DNA of 64,000 bases from Mycobacterium sp. MS1601 (lineage in GTDB: Bacteria > Actinomycetota > Actinomycetes > Mycobacteriales > Mycobacteriaceae). The position numbers were made by a program, and so were the translations under genes. How positions within the stretch are numbered: position 1 is the stretch's first letter; each line of letters begins with the position of its first letter. Location: NCBI RefSeq assembly GCF_001984215.1, contig NZ_CP019420.1:4030001-4094000 (forward strand). The letters run 5' to 3'. This document shows, piece by piece, positions 24,349 through 35,206 of the stretch. A model generated the notes under the pieces. It was not told the DNA's origin and made no database searches. It saw nothing but the letters and a program-made list of their open reading frames with translations.

Positions 24349-25218
24349 GTGGAGGCGCGGGGCGGTGTGAGCAGAGCATTGACCGTGGCTGTGGACGGCG
24401 GGCCGTACGCGTTGGCAGCGGCACCCGACGGTGCGATGTGGGTGACCCTGGTGCACAGCGGGGATGTCGCGCGCATCGACAGGGCAGGCACCGTGACGCG
24501 TTTCACGGTGGCGCCGGAAAGCAAGCCGTCGATCATCACCGCGGGCCCGGACGGTGCCATGTGGTTCACCTGCGCGGGCACCGACCGCATCGGACGCGTC
24601 CGCGCCGCGGGCGACATGCGCTTCGTCGACCTGACTGCCGGCAGCGCCCCGTTCGGTCTGACGCTCGGACCGGACGATGCACTGTGGTTCACCACCACCG
24701 AACTGGGCACCGTCGGCCGCCTCACCGCTGAGGGCACGGTCACCGACGAATACCGGGTGGGCGGGATGCCGTCGATGATCATCACCGGTCCGGACCATGC
24801 CCTGTGGTGCACCCTGAACCAACGTGGTGCCATCGCCCGGTTGGATCCGCGTACGGGGAAATCGACGGTCAGAGAGTTGCCGACCCCGAACGCCGGCCCG
24901 GTGGGCATCGCCGCCACCCACGACGACGCCGTGTGGTTCACCGAGATCCGCGCCGGCAAGCTGGGGCGGATCCCGCTGCGCGAGGCCATCCAGGAGATCG
25001 ACCTGCCCGGCAAGCCCCACGCCGTCGTCGCCGACATGGCCGACGGTGTCTGGGTCAGCTTGTGGGAGGCCGACCAGTTGGCCCGGGTCAGCGCGGACGG
25101 CGAGATCGTCACCTTCGACCTGCCGTCCGGCAGCGAGCCGCACGGCCTGGCAGTCGACGCCGACGGTGCCCCGTGGGTGGCGCTGGAGTCCGGATACGTG
25201 GTGCGGCTACCTGTCTGA
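24349..25218 (+). CDS. Virginiamycin B lyase-like beta-propeller protein
   Basis: A 289-aa protein made of about seven repeats of the type GPDGAMWFT.... RIGR (for example GPDGAMWFTCAGTDRIGRVR, GPDDALWFTTTELGTVGRLT, THDDAVWFTEIRAGKLGRIP), the blade repeat of Vgb streptogramin lyase. The lyase linearises cyclic streptogramins, but most chromosomal relatives have no shown lyase activity, and I cannot assign the catalytic His/Glu with certainty. No signal peptide. I chose GTG 24349 because of the -10 box; GTG 24367 is also possible. It takes the place where M. tuberculosis has glgP next to glgE. Confidence 0.8.
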   Translation: MEARGGVSRALTVAVDGGPYALAAAPDGAMWVTLVHSGDVARIDRAGTVTRFTVAPESKPSIITAGPDGAMWFTCAGTDRIGRVRAAGDMRFVDLTAGSAPFGLTLGPDDALWFTTTELGTVGRLTAEGTVTDEYRVGGMPSMIITGPDHALWCTLNQRGAIARLDPRTGKSTVRELPTPNAGPVGIAATHDDAVWFTEIRAGKLGRIPLREAIQEIDLPGKPHAVVADMADGVWVSLWEADQLARVSADGEIVTFDLPSGSEPHGLAVDADGAPWVALESGYVVRLPV

Positions 25219-25262
25219 TCTCTTTGTGACCGGCCGGTTCTGCCCGGCACGTCGACGGCCGG

Positions 25263-26701
25263 CTAGGGAAAGCGTTTCAGGCACCGATCCTGGTCGCCGA
25301 GCACTCCCACCCGGAATGCGTCGATCCTGGAGAAGCCCGCGGGCACCGGCTCGCCGTTGACATCACCGGCGGCCAGCCCGTTGGTGAGCAGCCCGGCCAC
25401 CGCCTCGTCCAGATCGCCCGCTGTCAGCGCCACGGTGTTGCCGTCGGGTGTCTCCACTTCTTCGGTCAGCTTGGTGGTGGCCACCCCGGTCAGGCACGCG
25501 GTGCGCAACCCGGCGGTGGCGTTGTCGAGCACCAGGCCGCCGTGCGCGTGCTGGACGGCCATCATGTACCGCGACATGAGCACCGAATAGGCCGTGTTGT
25601 CGCCGGAGAGGGCGGAGAACTCCTCCTCGCTGCTGGCGGCGCCCAGCTCCTCCAGCGCAGGCAGGTCCACCGTGACGGTGTTGGTGGCCGGGCAGTAGGA
25701 CGCTGGCGGGCTGGGCCGGGCATTTGCACAGTCCGCGGCACCGAAGCTCAGCTCGGGCGGATCATCGAGAGGGAAGAGGATCTTCATCGCTTCGTGGAAG
25801 GCGCGCACCGACTCCTCCGACACCGGCCATTCACCGGTTTGCCCACTCTGCAGCGCCACCGGCAGATCGCCGCGCCGCTGCGCCACCTCCTTGGCGTCGA
25901 TGGCCGCACATGCTGCAGGGCCGTCGGTGAAGCCGAACTGGAACGCCGAGATCCGCTCGAACGCGGACCCGTGCTCGTCACCGGCCCCGGAGCTGTACAG
26001 GTCGTCCTCCGACGGCAGCGGGTCGCGGAACAGGATCACGCTGGCCAACACGGCATTCAGACCGTCGCCGGTGCTCAGGGTGAACCGGGGAGAGTTGCCC
26101 TCGGCGACCCAGCGCAGATAGGACCCGGCGAAGCAGTCGGCCTGCTGTTCGCCCACCAGCACCGGGGTGCCGCGCTTGTTGAGTTTGGCCTGGCGTTGGA
26201 TCGAGTGCCCGTATTCGTGGGCCAGCACCATCGTGATGGCGGCGTCGCCGCCGGCATCACGCAGGGCGGGCAGCATCAGTGTGCGGTCCCAACCGATGCT
26301 GCGGTCTCGGGAGCAGAATCCGGCATTGGCGAATCCGTAGGTCTCCATCCCGCAGAAAACGCCGTCGTAGTCGTCGGGATCCCAGGAGATCAACGCTGAC
26401 ACCGGGGTGAACTCGCCGGCGAAGGTCTCGCCGAAGGCACCCTGCCAGAACTGCTCGATGTCGCTGATGGACTGGGCGGCGATCTCGTCGATCCGGCTGC
26501 CGTCGGTGCCCTCGACCTCGCGGGTGGGGGCTCGGCGTCGGGTCGCAACCCGGTGGGGCCGTCCACGGCCTGCATGCCTGCGACCTTGAACGGATCGGCG
26601 AACACCGAGACCGGAGTGCCTGCCAGCATCGTGGAGCAGGCGCTCAGCACCGCGACACCCGTGACCAGAACGGTGCTCGACAGGACACATCGCAGACCCA
26701 T
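25263..26701 (-). pseudogene. Neutral zinc metallopeptidase lipoprotein, one frameshift
   Basis: The 5' part (ATG 26701) encodes a lipoprotein signal, MGLRCVLSSTVLVTGVAVLS then lipobox LSAC, and reads to LRPDAEPP; the rest, from TREVEGTDGSRIDEIAAQSI to the stop at 25263, is in another frame. One extra G in the run 26526-26530 joins them into a ~479-aa protein. The peptidase motif is MVLAHEYGHSIQ (HExxH zinc site), with GEQQADCFAGSYLRW as the downstream Glu/Asp region of the YpfJ-like (COG2321) family. It would be an exported, membrane-anchored protease. The 575-aa open frame reaching 26990 is an accidental extension. As with glgE, I judge the break to be a homopolymer error. Confidence 0.82.
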
Positions 26702-26739
26702 GGGCCACCTCTCGCTGGGTGACAGCCAGGATAGCGATG

Positions 26740-28644
26740 TCAGCGCTTGTCGAGACTTGCGCGCAACCGGCCCAGCGCCAGCCTGGCCTTTGCCGGGTCG
26801 GTGGTGGTCCAGTACGGCGGCAGCGACGAGCGCAGATAGCCGCCATAGCGGGCGGTCGCCATCCTGGAATCGAGGACGGCCACCACGCCTCGGTCATCGG
26901 TACTGCGTAACAATCGGCCCGCGCCCTGGGCCAGTAGCAGCGCGGCGTGGTTGGCGGCCACGGCCATGAAACCATTGCCGCCGCGCGCACCGATGGACCG
27001 CTGCCGCGCGGTCAGCAGCGGGTCGTCGGGACGTGGGAACGGGATGCGGTCGATCAGCACCAGCGACAGCGACGGTCCGGGCACGTCGACGCCCTGCCAC
27101 AGCGACAGTGTGCCGAACAGCGACGTCGCCGGGTCCTTAGCGAACTTCTCCACCAACGCCGCCGTCCCGTCCTCACCCTGGCACAGCACCGGGGTGTCGA
27201 GACGCTCGCGCATGGCTTCTGCGGTGGCGCGGGCCGCCCGCATCGACGAGAACAGTCCCAGCGTCCGGCCGCCGACCGCGGTGATCAACCCCTCGATCTC
27301 GTCGAGCTGCTCGGTAGAGCTCACCCCGTCGCGCCCCGGCGGCGGCAGGTGCTTGGCGATGTAGAGGATGCCGGATTTGGCGTGCTCGAACGGTGAACCC
27401 ACGTCCAGGCCACGCCATTTCGGGGCATCCTCGCCGGCCAGCCCCCAGGCCCCCGCCATGGCGGTGAAGTTGCCGCCCAAGGTCAAGGTGGCCGACGTCA
27501 GCACCGCCGTCGCCCTGGCGAACAGCCGGGTGCGCAGCAGGCCGGCCACCGACAGCGGACCCACCCGCAGGATCGAGCGCACCGATCCACGGCTCTCCTC
27601 GCGGTCCAGCCACACGATGTCGTGTCGTTCGGTCAGCGGCAGCTGATAGGACACCAGCACGCGGGTGGCGGTGTCGGCGACCTCGCTGAGCGCCGCGATC
27701 GCCTCGGTGCGGGCGGCGGCCGCCTGCGGGTCACGTGGGGCGGGATCGATCGACTCGCGGGCAGCTGAGGCAGCGTCGCGCAGCGAGGTCAGATACGTGC
27801 CGAGTTCGTCGTCGAGGTGGTCCATGCGGCCGGGTTCGGCGTCGTGGATGGCCGAGGTGAACACCGCGACGGCGGCGTCGAGCCGTGACGTCAGCTCCGG
27901 GCCCACCAGGCGCGCCGCGCGCCGGGTGGCAACACCGAGTGCGGTGGCGGTCAGCTCGCCGGTGGCCACTGCGGTCACCCGGTCAACGAGTTCGTGCGCC
28001 TCGTCGACCACCAGCAGTTCGTGTTCGGGTAGCACGTTGGCGTCGGCGATGGCGTCGATGGCCAGCAGTGCGTGGTTGGTGACCACGACATCGGACAGGG
28101 CCGCCTTGCCGCGGGCCTTCTCCGAGAAGCATTCGGTGCCGAACGGACAGCGCGCCATGCCGATGCACTCGCGGGCGGACACACTGACCTGCGACCAGGC
28201 CCGGTCCGGGACTCCTGGCTTCACCTCGTCGCGGTCGCCGGTACGGGTCTGCGACGCCCACTCGGTCAGGCGGGCGACGTCACGGCCCAGCGCCGAGGCC
28301 GCCATGGGCTCGAACAAGAGTTCCTGTGGGGGAGTGTCGGTCTCGTCGGCCGCTCCGTTGTGGATCTTGTTCAGGCACACATAGTTCGACCGCCCCTTGA
28401 GCAGGGCGAAGGTGGGCTCGCGTGGCAACACCTCGGCCAGCGCCGCCGACAGTCGGGGCAGGTCCCGGTCGACGAGCTGGCGCTGCAGCGCGATGGTGGC
28501 GGTGGACACCACCACCGGACCTCGCTCGTCCGCGGCCATGGCCAGCGCGGGAACCAGGTAGGCCAGCGATTTGCCGGTACCGGTCCCGGCCTGCACCGCC
28601 AGGTGCTCGCCGGTGTCGAACGCGCGAAAGACAGCTTCGGCCAT
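26740..28644 (-). CDS. dinG: DinG-family ATP-dependent DNA helicase
   Basis: At least 634 aa of an XPD-like superfamily 2 helicase that unwinds DNA, D-loops, R-loops or G4 structures. Walker A is AGTGTGKSLAYLVPAL, four Cys for an iron-sulfur cluster lie in YVCLNKIH ... ECIGMARCPFGTECF, Walker B is LLVVDEAHEL, and motif VI is ALLLAQGAGRLLRSTDDRG. The first ATG (28644) leaves only ~17 residues before Walker A and cuts off the Q motif; the frame upstream encodes NVTELLTQAVAALGGTERSG with no stop until just before codon CTG 28719, so translation probably starts at that CTG, which overlaps the pncB stop as CTGA. Confidence 0.93.
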   Translation of the reverse strand: MAEAVFRAFDTGEHLAVQAGTGTGKSLAYLVPALAMAADERGPVVVSTATIALQRQLVDRDLPRLSAALAEVLPREPTFALLKGRSNYVCLNKIHNGAADETDTPPQELLFEPMAASALGRDVARLTEWASQTRTGDRDEVKPGVPDRAWSQVSVSARECIGMARCPFGTECFSEKARGKAALSDVVVTNHALLAIDAIADANVLPEHELLVVDEAHELVDRVTAVATGELTATALGVATRRAARLVGPELTSRLDAAVAVFTSAIHDAEPGRMDHLDDELGTYLTSLRDAASAARESIDPAPRDPQAAAARTEAIAALSEVADTATRVLVSYQLPLTERHDIVWLDREESRGSVRSILRVGPLSVAGLLRTRLFARATAVLTSATLTLGGNFTAMAGAWGLAGEDAPKWRGLDVGSPFEHAKSGILYIAKHLPPPGRDGVSSTEQLDEIEGLITAVGGRTLGLFSSMRAARATAEAMRERLDTPVLCQGEDGTAALVEKFAKDPATSLFGTLSLWQGVDVPGPSLSLVLIDRIPFPRPDDPLLTARQRSIGARGGNGFMAVAANHAALLLAQGAGRLLRSTDDRGVVAVLDSRMATARYGGYLRSSLPPYWTTTDPAKARLALGRLRASLDKR

Positions 28645-28715
28645 CTCGATCTGACCGCTGCGTTCGGTGCCTCCGAGTGCGGCGACGGCCTGGGTCAGCA
28701 GTTCGGTGACGTTTT

Positions 28716-30002
28716 TCAGGGCGCGATCACCCGGGTCGGGATGGCGGGTTCACCGGCCGAGAGCTTCAGCCCTTCCCACGGGATGCTGGTCAGCCCCTCG
28801 GCCACCAGAGCGCGGGCCTTGGCCAGATCATCGCCGGCCACCAGGTCTCCGCCGCGAACCAGCGGAACCGTCAGCAGCCGCGCCGGCCTGCTGTCGGTCT
28901 GCGGGGCATCGGCCGGGTAGATCACCTCTTCGAGGATGGTGCCGGACGCCTTGGAGTAGCGCACCGCCTTCTTGCGGCCGCCGTGGGATTCCTTGTGACT
29001 ACTGCGCTTCTGCACCGGGATGCCGTCCACCTCGACGAGCTTGTAGACCATTCCCGCGGTGGGTGCACCCGACCCGGTGGCCACCGATGTCCCGACGCCG
29101 TAGCTGTCCACCGGTTCGGCGCGCAGTGCGGCGATGGAGTACTCGTCGAGATCACCGGACAGCACGATCTTGGTGCCCGTGGCGCCCAGTTCGTCGAGTT
29201 GGACCCTGGCCTGGCGAGCCAGCACCCCCAGGTCGCCGGAGTCGATACGCACCGCCCCCAGTTCAGGGCCCGCCGCGGCGACGGCGTTGGCGATCCCGCT
29301 GGTGACGTCGTAGGTGTCGACCAGCAGTGTGGTGCCGACGCCGAGTGCGTCCACCTGGGCGCGGAACGCGGCCAGCTCATCGGGGCCGTCCTCGGTGGTG
29401 TGCAACATCGTGAACGCGTGGGCGCTGGTGCCCAGCGCGGGCACCCCGTGCAGCCGCTGTGCCTCCAGATTCGACGAGCCGTGGAAACCCGCGATGTAGG
29501 CGGCCCTGGCAGCGGCCACCGCGGCACGTTCGTGAGTGCGGCGTGAGCCCATCTCGATGAGCGTGCGGCCCTGCGCGGCGGTGACCATCCTGGCCGCCGC
29601 CGACGCGATGGCGGCGTCGTGGTTGAAGATCGACAGCGCCAGCGTTTCCAGCATCACGCACTCGGCGAAGGTGCCGGTCACCGTCAGCACCGGCGACCCC
29701 GGGAAGTACAGCTCGCCTTCGGCGTAGCCGTCCACGTCGCCGGCGAAGCGGAAGTCCCGCAGGAACAGCAGGGTGTCGGGATCGAGGAATTCCGACACCA
29801 TGTCCAGGGCTCCGGTGTCAAAGGTGAACTGGCCCAGTGCTTCCAGAAAGCGGCCGGTGCCCGCCACCACGCCGTAGCGACGGCCGGGCGGAAGGCGGCG
29901 GGCGAACAGCTCGAAAGTGGTCTGGCGCCCGGCAGTGCCGTCACGCAAGGCCGCCGACAGCATCGTCAGCTCGTACTTGTCGGTCAGCAGCGCCACCGTC
30001 AC
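28716..30002 (-). CDS. pncB: Nicotinate phosphoribosyltransferase
   Basis: A 428-aa enzyme making nicotinate mononucleotide from nicotinate and PRPP for NAD salvage. Family motifs: LLTDKYELTML at the N-terminus, FELFARRLPPGR, GFHGSSNLEAQRLHG, VRIDSGDLGVLARQ and ILSGDLDEYSI-type VLSGDLDEYSIAAL. I chose GTG 30002 because TAGCGT (30010-30015, minus strand) is seven bases upstream; the open frame extends 50 codons further but is not conserved. It is divergent from clpS and its TGA is inside the dinG start region. Confidence 0.93.
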   Translation of the reverse strand: MTVALLTDKYELTMLSAALRDGTAGRQTTFELFARRLPPGRRYGVVAGTGRFLEALGQFTFDTGALDMVSEFLDPDTLLFLRDFRFAGDVDGYAEGELYFPGSPVLTVTGTFAECVMLETLALSIFNHDAAIASAAARMVTAAQGRTLIEMGSRRTHERAAVAAARAAYIAGFHGSSNLEAQRLHGVPALGTSAHAFTMLHTTEDGPDELAAFRAQVDALGVGTTLLVDTYDVTSGIANAVAAAGPELGAVRIDSGDLGVLARQARVQLDELGATGTKIVLSGDLDEYSIAALRAEPVDSYGVGTSVATGSGAPTAGMVYKLVEVDGIPVQKRSSHKESHGGRKKAVRYSKASGTILEEVIYPADAPQTDSRPARLLTVPLVRGGDLVAGDDLAKARALVAEGLTSIPWEGLKLSAGEPAIPTRVIAP

Positions 30003-30009
30003 GGTCAAT

Positions 30010-30015
30010 ACGCTA
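30010..30015 (-). promoter_or_regulatory. -10 element, leaderless pncB
   Basis: TAGCGT on the minus strand ends seven bases before GTG 30002. Confidence 0.55.
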
Positions 30016-30059
30016 ACGCCTCGGGTGGGCAGCCGGTGACCGGCGCGTGCAGGGCTCGC

Positions 30060-30065
30060 TATTCT
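30060..30065 (+). promoter_or_regulatory. -10 element, leaderless clpS
   Basis: TATTCT on the plus strand ends seven bases before ATG 30073; with the pncB box it makes a compact divergent promoter region of about 70 bp. Confidence 0.55.
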
Positions 30066-30072
30066 GATACCC

Positions 30073-30387
30073 ATGGCTGCGCCAGCATCGACCAAACCGG
30101 GGTCTGCCGGGCAACAACAGGTCGAGACCGTGGACGCGACACTCGACGCCAATCAGCGGCCGTGGGTCACCATCGTCTGGGACGACCCGGTGAATCTGAT
30201 GAACTACGTGACCTACATACTGCAGAAGCTGTTCGGCTACTCCGAACCGAAGGCGACGGAACTGATGCTGCAGGTGCACAACGAGGGCAAGGCAGTGGTG
30301 TCGTCGGGCTCGCGGGAATCGATGGAAGTCGACGTCTCCAAGCTCCACGCAGCCGGGCTGTGGGCCACCATGCAGCAGGACCGCTGA
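30073..30387 (+). CDS. clpS: ClpS adaptor protein
   Basis: A 104-aa adaptor that delivers N-degron substrates to the ClpC1P1P2 protease. The core motif [20 protein letters not shown] contains the Asp-Asp that binds the substrate N-terminal amino group and the Asn-Met/Tyr surface; [20 protein letters not shown] is the second family block. The N-terminal 30 residues are flexible. It lies six bases before the DUF2017 gene; the order clpS-DUF2017-P1 peptidase-mec-cysO-cysM is conserved in mycobacteria. Confidence 0.95.
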   Translation: MAAPASTKPGSAGQQQVETVDATLDANQRPWVTIVWDDPVNLMNYVTYILQKLFGYSEPKATELMLQVHNEGKAVVSSGSRESMEVDVSKLHAAGLWATMQQDR

Positions 30388-30393
30388 CGCACG

Positions 30394-30972
30394 GTGCGTA
30401 AATGGAAGCGGGTGGCTACCGCCGACGGTCCTCGGTTTCGGTCCGCCCTCGAACCGCACGAAGCTGCGTTGTTGCAGAACATGGTGACGTCTTTGGTGGG
30501 CATGCTCGACGACCGGGAATCGTCAGCGCCCAGAGACGAACTCGCTGATATCACCGGGATGCGCACAGGGCACACCGCCGCCCCGGAAGACGCCACACTC
30601 GGCCGGTTACTGCCCGACTTCTTCCGCCCGCAGAACGACCATCCTGCCGGTTCGGCGGCCGCTGAGAGCCTGAACAGCGCGCTGCGCAGTCTGCATGAAC
30701 CGGAGATCATCGACACCAAACGCCAAGCAGCACAACGGGTTCTGGACACATGCCCGCAGAGTGGGGGGCGTTTTGAGCTCTCCGAGGACGACGCGCAAGC
30801 CTGGGTGGCATCCGTCAACGATGTGCGCTTGGCCCTGGGCACCATGCTCGACATCGGCCCGGGTGGTCCGGACGCGCTATCTCCCAACCATCCGATGGCC
30901 GGGCACCTGGACGTCTATCAATGGTTGACCGTGCTGCAGGAGTACCTGGTGCTGAGCCTGATGGGGAAGTGA
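30394..30972 (+). CDS. DUF2017 protein
   Basis: A 192-aa, mostly helical protein of the DUF2017 family (Rv1332 in M. tuberculosis). Visible family features are RSALEPHEAALLQNMVTSLV near the N-terminus and HLDVYQWLTVLQEYLVLSLM at the C-terminus. The function is unknown; the constant link to clpS suggests a role in Clp-dependent proteolysis, but this is only context. GTG 30394 follows the clpS stop by six bases, and the TGA overlaps the next ATG (TGATG). Confidence 0.88.
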   Translation: MRKWKRVATADGPRFRSALEPHEAALLQNMVTSLVGMLDDRESSAPRDELADITGMRTGHTAAPEDATLGRLLPDFFRPQNDHPAGSAAAESLNSALRSLHEPEIIDTKRQAAQRVLDTCPQSGGRFELSEDDAQAWVASVNDVRLALGTMLDIGPGGPDALSPNHPMAGHLDVYQWLTVLQEYLVLSLMGK

Positions 30973-32009
30973 TGACGGGCTCGATCACCGATGTCGCCGG
31001 AATCCTGGTGGGCAATTACCAGCGCCTCGACCACGACGCCGAGCTCGGCTCGGGCTGGGCCGTGGGCACCACGGTGATCGTGGCGCCCCCGGGCACCGTC
31101 GGTGCGGTCGACGTCCGCGGTGGCGCGCCGGGCAGTCGGGAGACTGATCTGCTGGACCCGGCCAACAGTGTGCGCTATGTCGATGCAGTGGTCCTCACCG
31201 GCGGCAGCGCCTACGGCCTCGCGGCCGCCGACGGTGTGATGACCTGGCTCGAGGAGCAGGGCCGCGGTGTCGCCATGGACGGTGGGGTAGTGCCCATCGT
31301 GCCTGCCGCGGTGATCTTCGACCTGCCGGTCGGTGGTTGGCAGTGCCGCCCCGGTGCTGAATTCGGTTATGCCGCGGCATCATCGGCGGGTACGGCTTTC
31401 GATCTCGGCACGGCAGGGGCGGGCACCGGTGCGCGTGCCGGAGTGCTCAAGGGCGGCTTGGGAACTGCTTCGCTGACCCTGCCGGAACTCGGGGTGACGG
31501 TCGGTGCCGTCGTCGCCGTCAACGCGGCAGGCAACGTCGTGGACCCCGACACGGGCCTGCCCTGGATGGCGCACCTGATCAAGGAGTTCGGCCTGGTGCC
31601 GCCACCGGCCGACCAGATCGCCGCGCTCGCCGAACGCGACCGGGAACTCGGACCGCTCAACACCACCATCGCGGTGGTGGCCACCGATGCGGCGCTGAGC
31701 CCCGCCGCGTGCCAGCGGATGGCGGTCGCCGCCCACGACGGGCTGGCCCACAGCATCCGCCCGGCACACACCCCGATCGACGGAGACACCGTGTTCGGGC
31801 TGGCCACCGGTGCTGTCGAGGTGCCACCCGACGTCTCCGCCATCCCGGCTCACATGTCGCCGGAGACCAAGTTGGTGGCTGCCCTGGGAGCCGCCGCGGC
31901 GGACTGTCTGGCGGTGGCCGTGCTGACCGGAGTGCTGGCCGCTTCCTCGGTCGCCGGAATACCGACCTACCGTGGCATGTTGCCTGGTGCATTCGCCGGA
32001 AGGAACTGA
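30972..32009 (+). CDS. P1 family peptidase (DmpA/L-aminopeptidase-like)
   Basis: A 345-aa Ntn-type self-processing hydrolase. The family nucleophile is the residue after the Gly-Asn/Gly-x autocleavage site in the C-terminal third; here the candidate is in the block GPLNTTIAVVATDAAL, with Thr at the expected position. N-terminal motifs VLTGGSAYGLAAADGVMTWL and GARAGVLKGGLGTASL match peptidase family S58 proteins. Family members are aminopeptidases for D- and L- or beta-peptides, and the M. tuberculosis homologue is Rv1333. The ATG overlaps the preceding stop (TGATG) and the stop is one base before mec, all one operon. Confidence 0.88.
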   Translation: MTGSITDVAGILVGNYQRLDHDAELGSGWAVGTTVIVAPPGTVGAVDVRGGAPGSRETDLLDPANSVRYVDAVVLTGGSAYGLAAADGVMTWLEEQGRGVAMDGGVVPIVPAAVIFDLPVGGWQCRPGAEFGYAAASSAGTAFDLGTAGAGTGARAGVLKGGLGTASLTLPELGVTVGAVVAVNAAGNVVDPDTGLPWMAHLIKEFGLVPPPADQIAALAERDRELGPLNTTIAVVATDAALSPAACQRMAVAAHDGLAHSIRPAHTPIDGDTVFGLATGAVEVPPDVSAIPAHMSPETKLVAALGAAAADCLAVAVLTGVLAASSVAGIPTYRGMLPGAFAGRN

Positions 32010-32010
32010 A

Positions 32011-33688
<1,678 letters not shown>

Positions 33689-33695
33689 TCATCAG

Positions 33696-34337
33696 GTGAA
33701 CCAGCCACTGGGATACACACAGCAACCTCAGCCGAAGAAACGGCCCGGCTGGGTGGTCGGTGGGGCCACTGTGGTGTCCTTCGTGGTGCTGCTGTACGTC
33801 ATCGAGATCTTCGATCAGCTCTCCGGGCACTCCCTGGACCGCAACGGGATTCGCCCGCTGGAAAGCGACGGCCTCAAGGGCATCATCTTCGCGCCGCTGT
33901 TGCACGCCGACTGGGCGCATCTGGTGGCCAACACCGTGCCCGCCCTGGTGCTCGGGTTCCTGGTCTCGCTGGCCGGCATGTCGCGCTTCATCTGGGCCAC
34001 GGCCATCATCTGGATCCTGGGCGGCATCGGCACCTGGCTCATCGGCGACCTCGGTTCGCAGTACGAGACCAACCACATCGGCGCGTCAGGGCTGATCTTC
34101 GGTTGGCTGACCTTCCTGCTGGTGTTCGGATTCTTCGTCCGCAGCGCCGTGCAGATCACCATCGGCATCGTCGTGCTGTTCGTCTACGGCGGCATCCTGT
34201 GGGGCGTGCTGCCCGGCACGTTCGGGGTGTCCTGGCAGGGCCACCTGTGCGGCGCGGTCGCCGGCGTGGTGGCGGCCTACCTGCTGTCCAAGCCGGAGCG
34301 CAAGACGCGTCAACTTCGGCGCCCGGTCACGCCGTGA
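33696..34337 (+). CDS. Rhomboid family intramembrane serine protease
   Basis: A 213-aa membrane protein with about six transmembrane helices. The catalytic Ser is in [11 protein letters not shown] and the His in [19 protein letters not shown], both inside membrane segments, as in active rhomboids; [19 protein letters not shown] is the conserved His/Asn loop helix. It should cut single-span membrane proteins. The M. tuberculosis homologue is Rv1337. GTG 33696 is eight bases after cysM and the stop overlaps the murI start (GTGA). Confidence 0.92.
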   Translation: MNQPLGYTQQPQPKKRPGWVVGGATVVSFVVLLYVIEIFDQLSGHSLDRNGIRPLESDGLKGIIFAPLLHADWAHLVANTVPALVLGFLVSLAGMSRFIWATAIIWILGGIGTWLIGDLGSQYETNHIGASGLIFGWLTFLLVFGFFVRSAVQITIGIVVLFVYGGILWGVLPGTFGVSWQGHLCGAVAGVVAAYLLSKPERKTRQLRRPVTP

Positions 34338-35146
34338 CCGATGCACCCGTCGGAGTGTTCGATTCCGGCGTCGGGGGACTGACCGTGGCGCGGTCGATCA
34401 TCGACCAGTTGCCGCACGAGAACATGATCTACGTGGGTGACACCGGCAACGGACCATACGGCCCACTGACCATCGCCGAGATCCGCGCGCACGCGCTGGC
34501 CATCATGGACGACCTGGTGGCCCGAGGGGTCAAGGCATTGGTGATCGCCTGCAACACCGCGTCGTCAGCTTGCCTGCGCGACGCCCGCGAACGCTACGAC
34601 GTGCCGGTGATCGAGGTGATCCTGCCCGCCGTGCGCAGGGCGGTCGCCACCACCCGCACCGGCCGCATCGGCGTCATCGGAACGCAGGCCACCATCACCT
34701 CGCACGCCTACCAGGACGCTTTCGCCGCGGCCCGCGACACCCGGATCACCGCGGTGGCGTGCCCACGGTTCGTCGACTTCGTCGAACGTGGCGTCACCAG
34801 TGGACGGCAGGTGCTCGGACTCGCCGAGGGCTATCTGGAACCGCTGCAGCGCGCCGATGTCGACACCCTGGTGCTGGGCTGCACCCACTATCCGCTGCTG
34901 TCTGGCCTCATCCAGCTGGCTATGGGCGATCAGGTGACGCTGGTGTCCAGCGCGGAGGAGACGGCCAAGGACCTGTTGCGGGTGTTGACCGAGGCAGACC
35001 TGCTGCGGCCGCCGAGTGACGCTGTGGACCGGCGGTTCGAGGCGACGGGTGATCCGGACGCGTTCCTGGCGCTCGCGGCGCGTTTCCTGGGGCCGACGGT
35101 GACCGGCGTTGTCCCGGTACAGCGGCACGTCGCCGCATCCGGCTGA
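34334..35146 (+). CDS. murI: Glutamate racemase
   Basis: A 270-aa cofactor-free racemase providing D-glutamate for peptidoglycan. The catalytic cysteine pair is Cys73 ([10 protein letters not shown]) and Cys183 (LGCTHYPLL); the N-terminal motif [15 protein letters not shown] supplies the Asp-Ser substrate contacts. The GTG start overlaps the rhomboid stop in GTGA. Confidence 0.96.
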   Translation: MTDAPVGVFDSGVGGLTVARSIIDQLPHENMIYVGDTGNGPYGPLTIAEIRAHALAIMDDLVARGVKALVIACNTASSACLRDARERYDVPVIEVILPAVRRAVATTRTGRIGVIGTQATITSHAYQDAFAAARDTRITAVACPRFVDFVERGVTSGRQVLGLAEGYLEPLQRADVDTLVLGCTHYPLLSGLIQLAMGDQVTLVSSAEETAKDLLRVLTEADLLRPPSDAVDRRFEATGDPDAFLALAARFLGPTVTGVVPVQRHVAASG

Positions 35147-35206
35147 TTTTCTCTCGCAGCGATGCGGCGATGTTTTCTCCGCGGTGTTATTGGGCATGGC
35201 AAGCTG

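Noticed and set aside
25225..25264. CCGGCCG/CGGCCGG pairing between two convergent genes as a terminator
   Set aside because: Only a 7-bp stem with a long loop and no U tract; too weak to call in DNA of this GC content.
26702..26990. Metallopeptidase frame continued to 575 aa
   Set aside because: The continuation is antisense-in-style to nothing known and overlaps dinG; the real N-terminus is the lipoprotein signal in the other frame.
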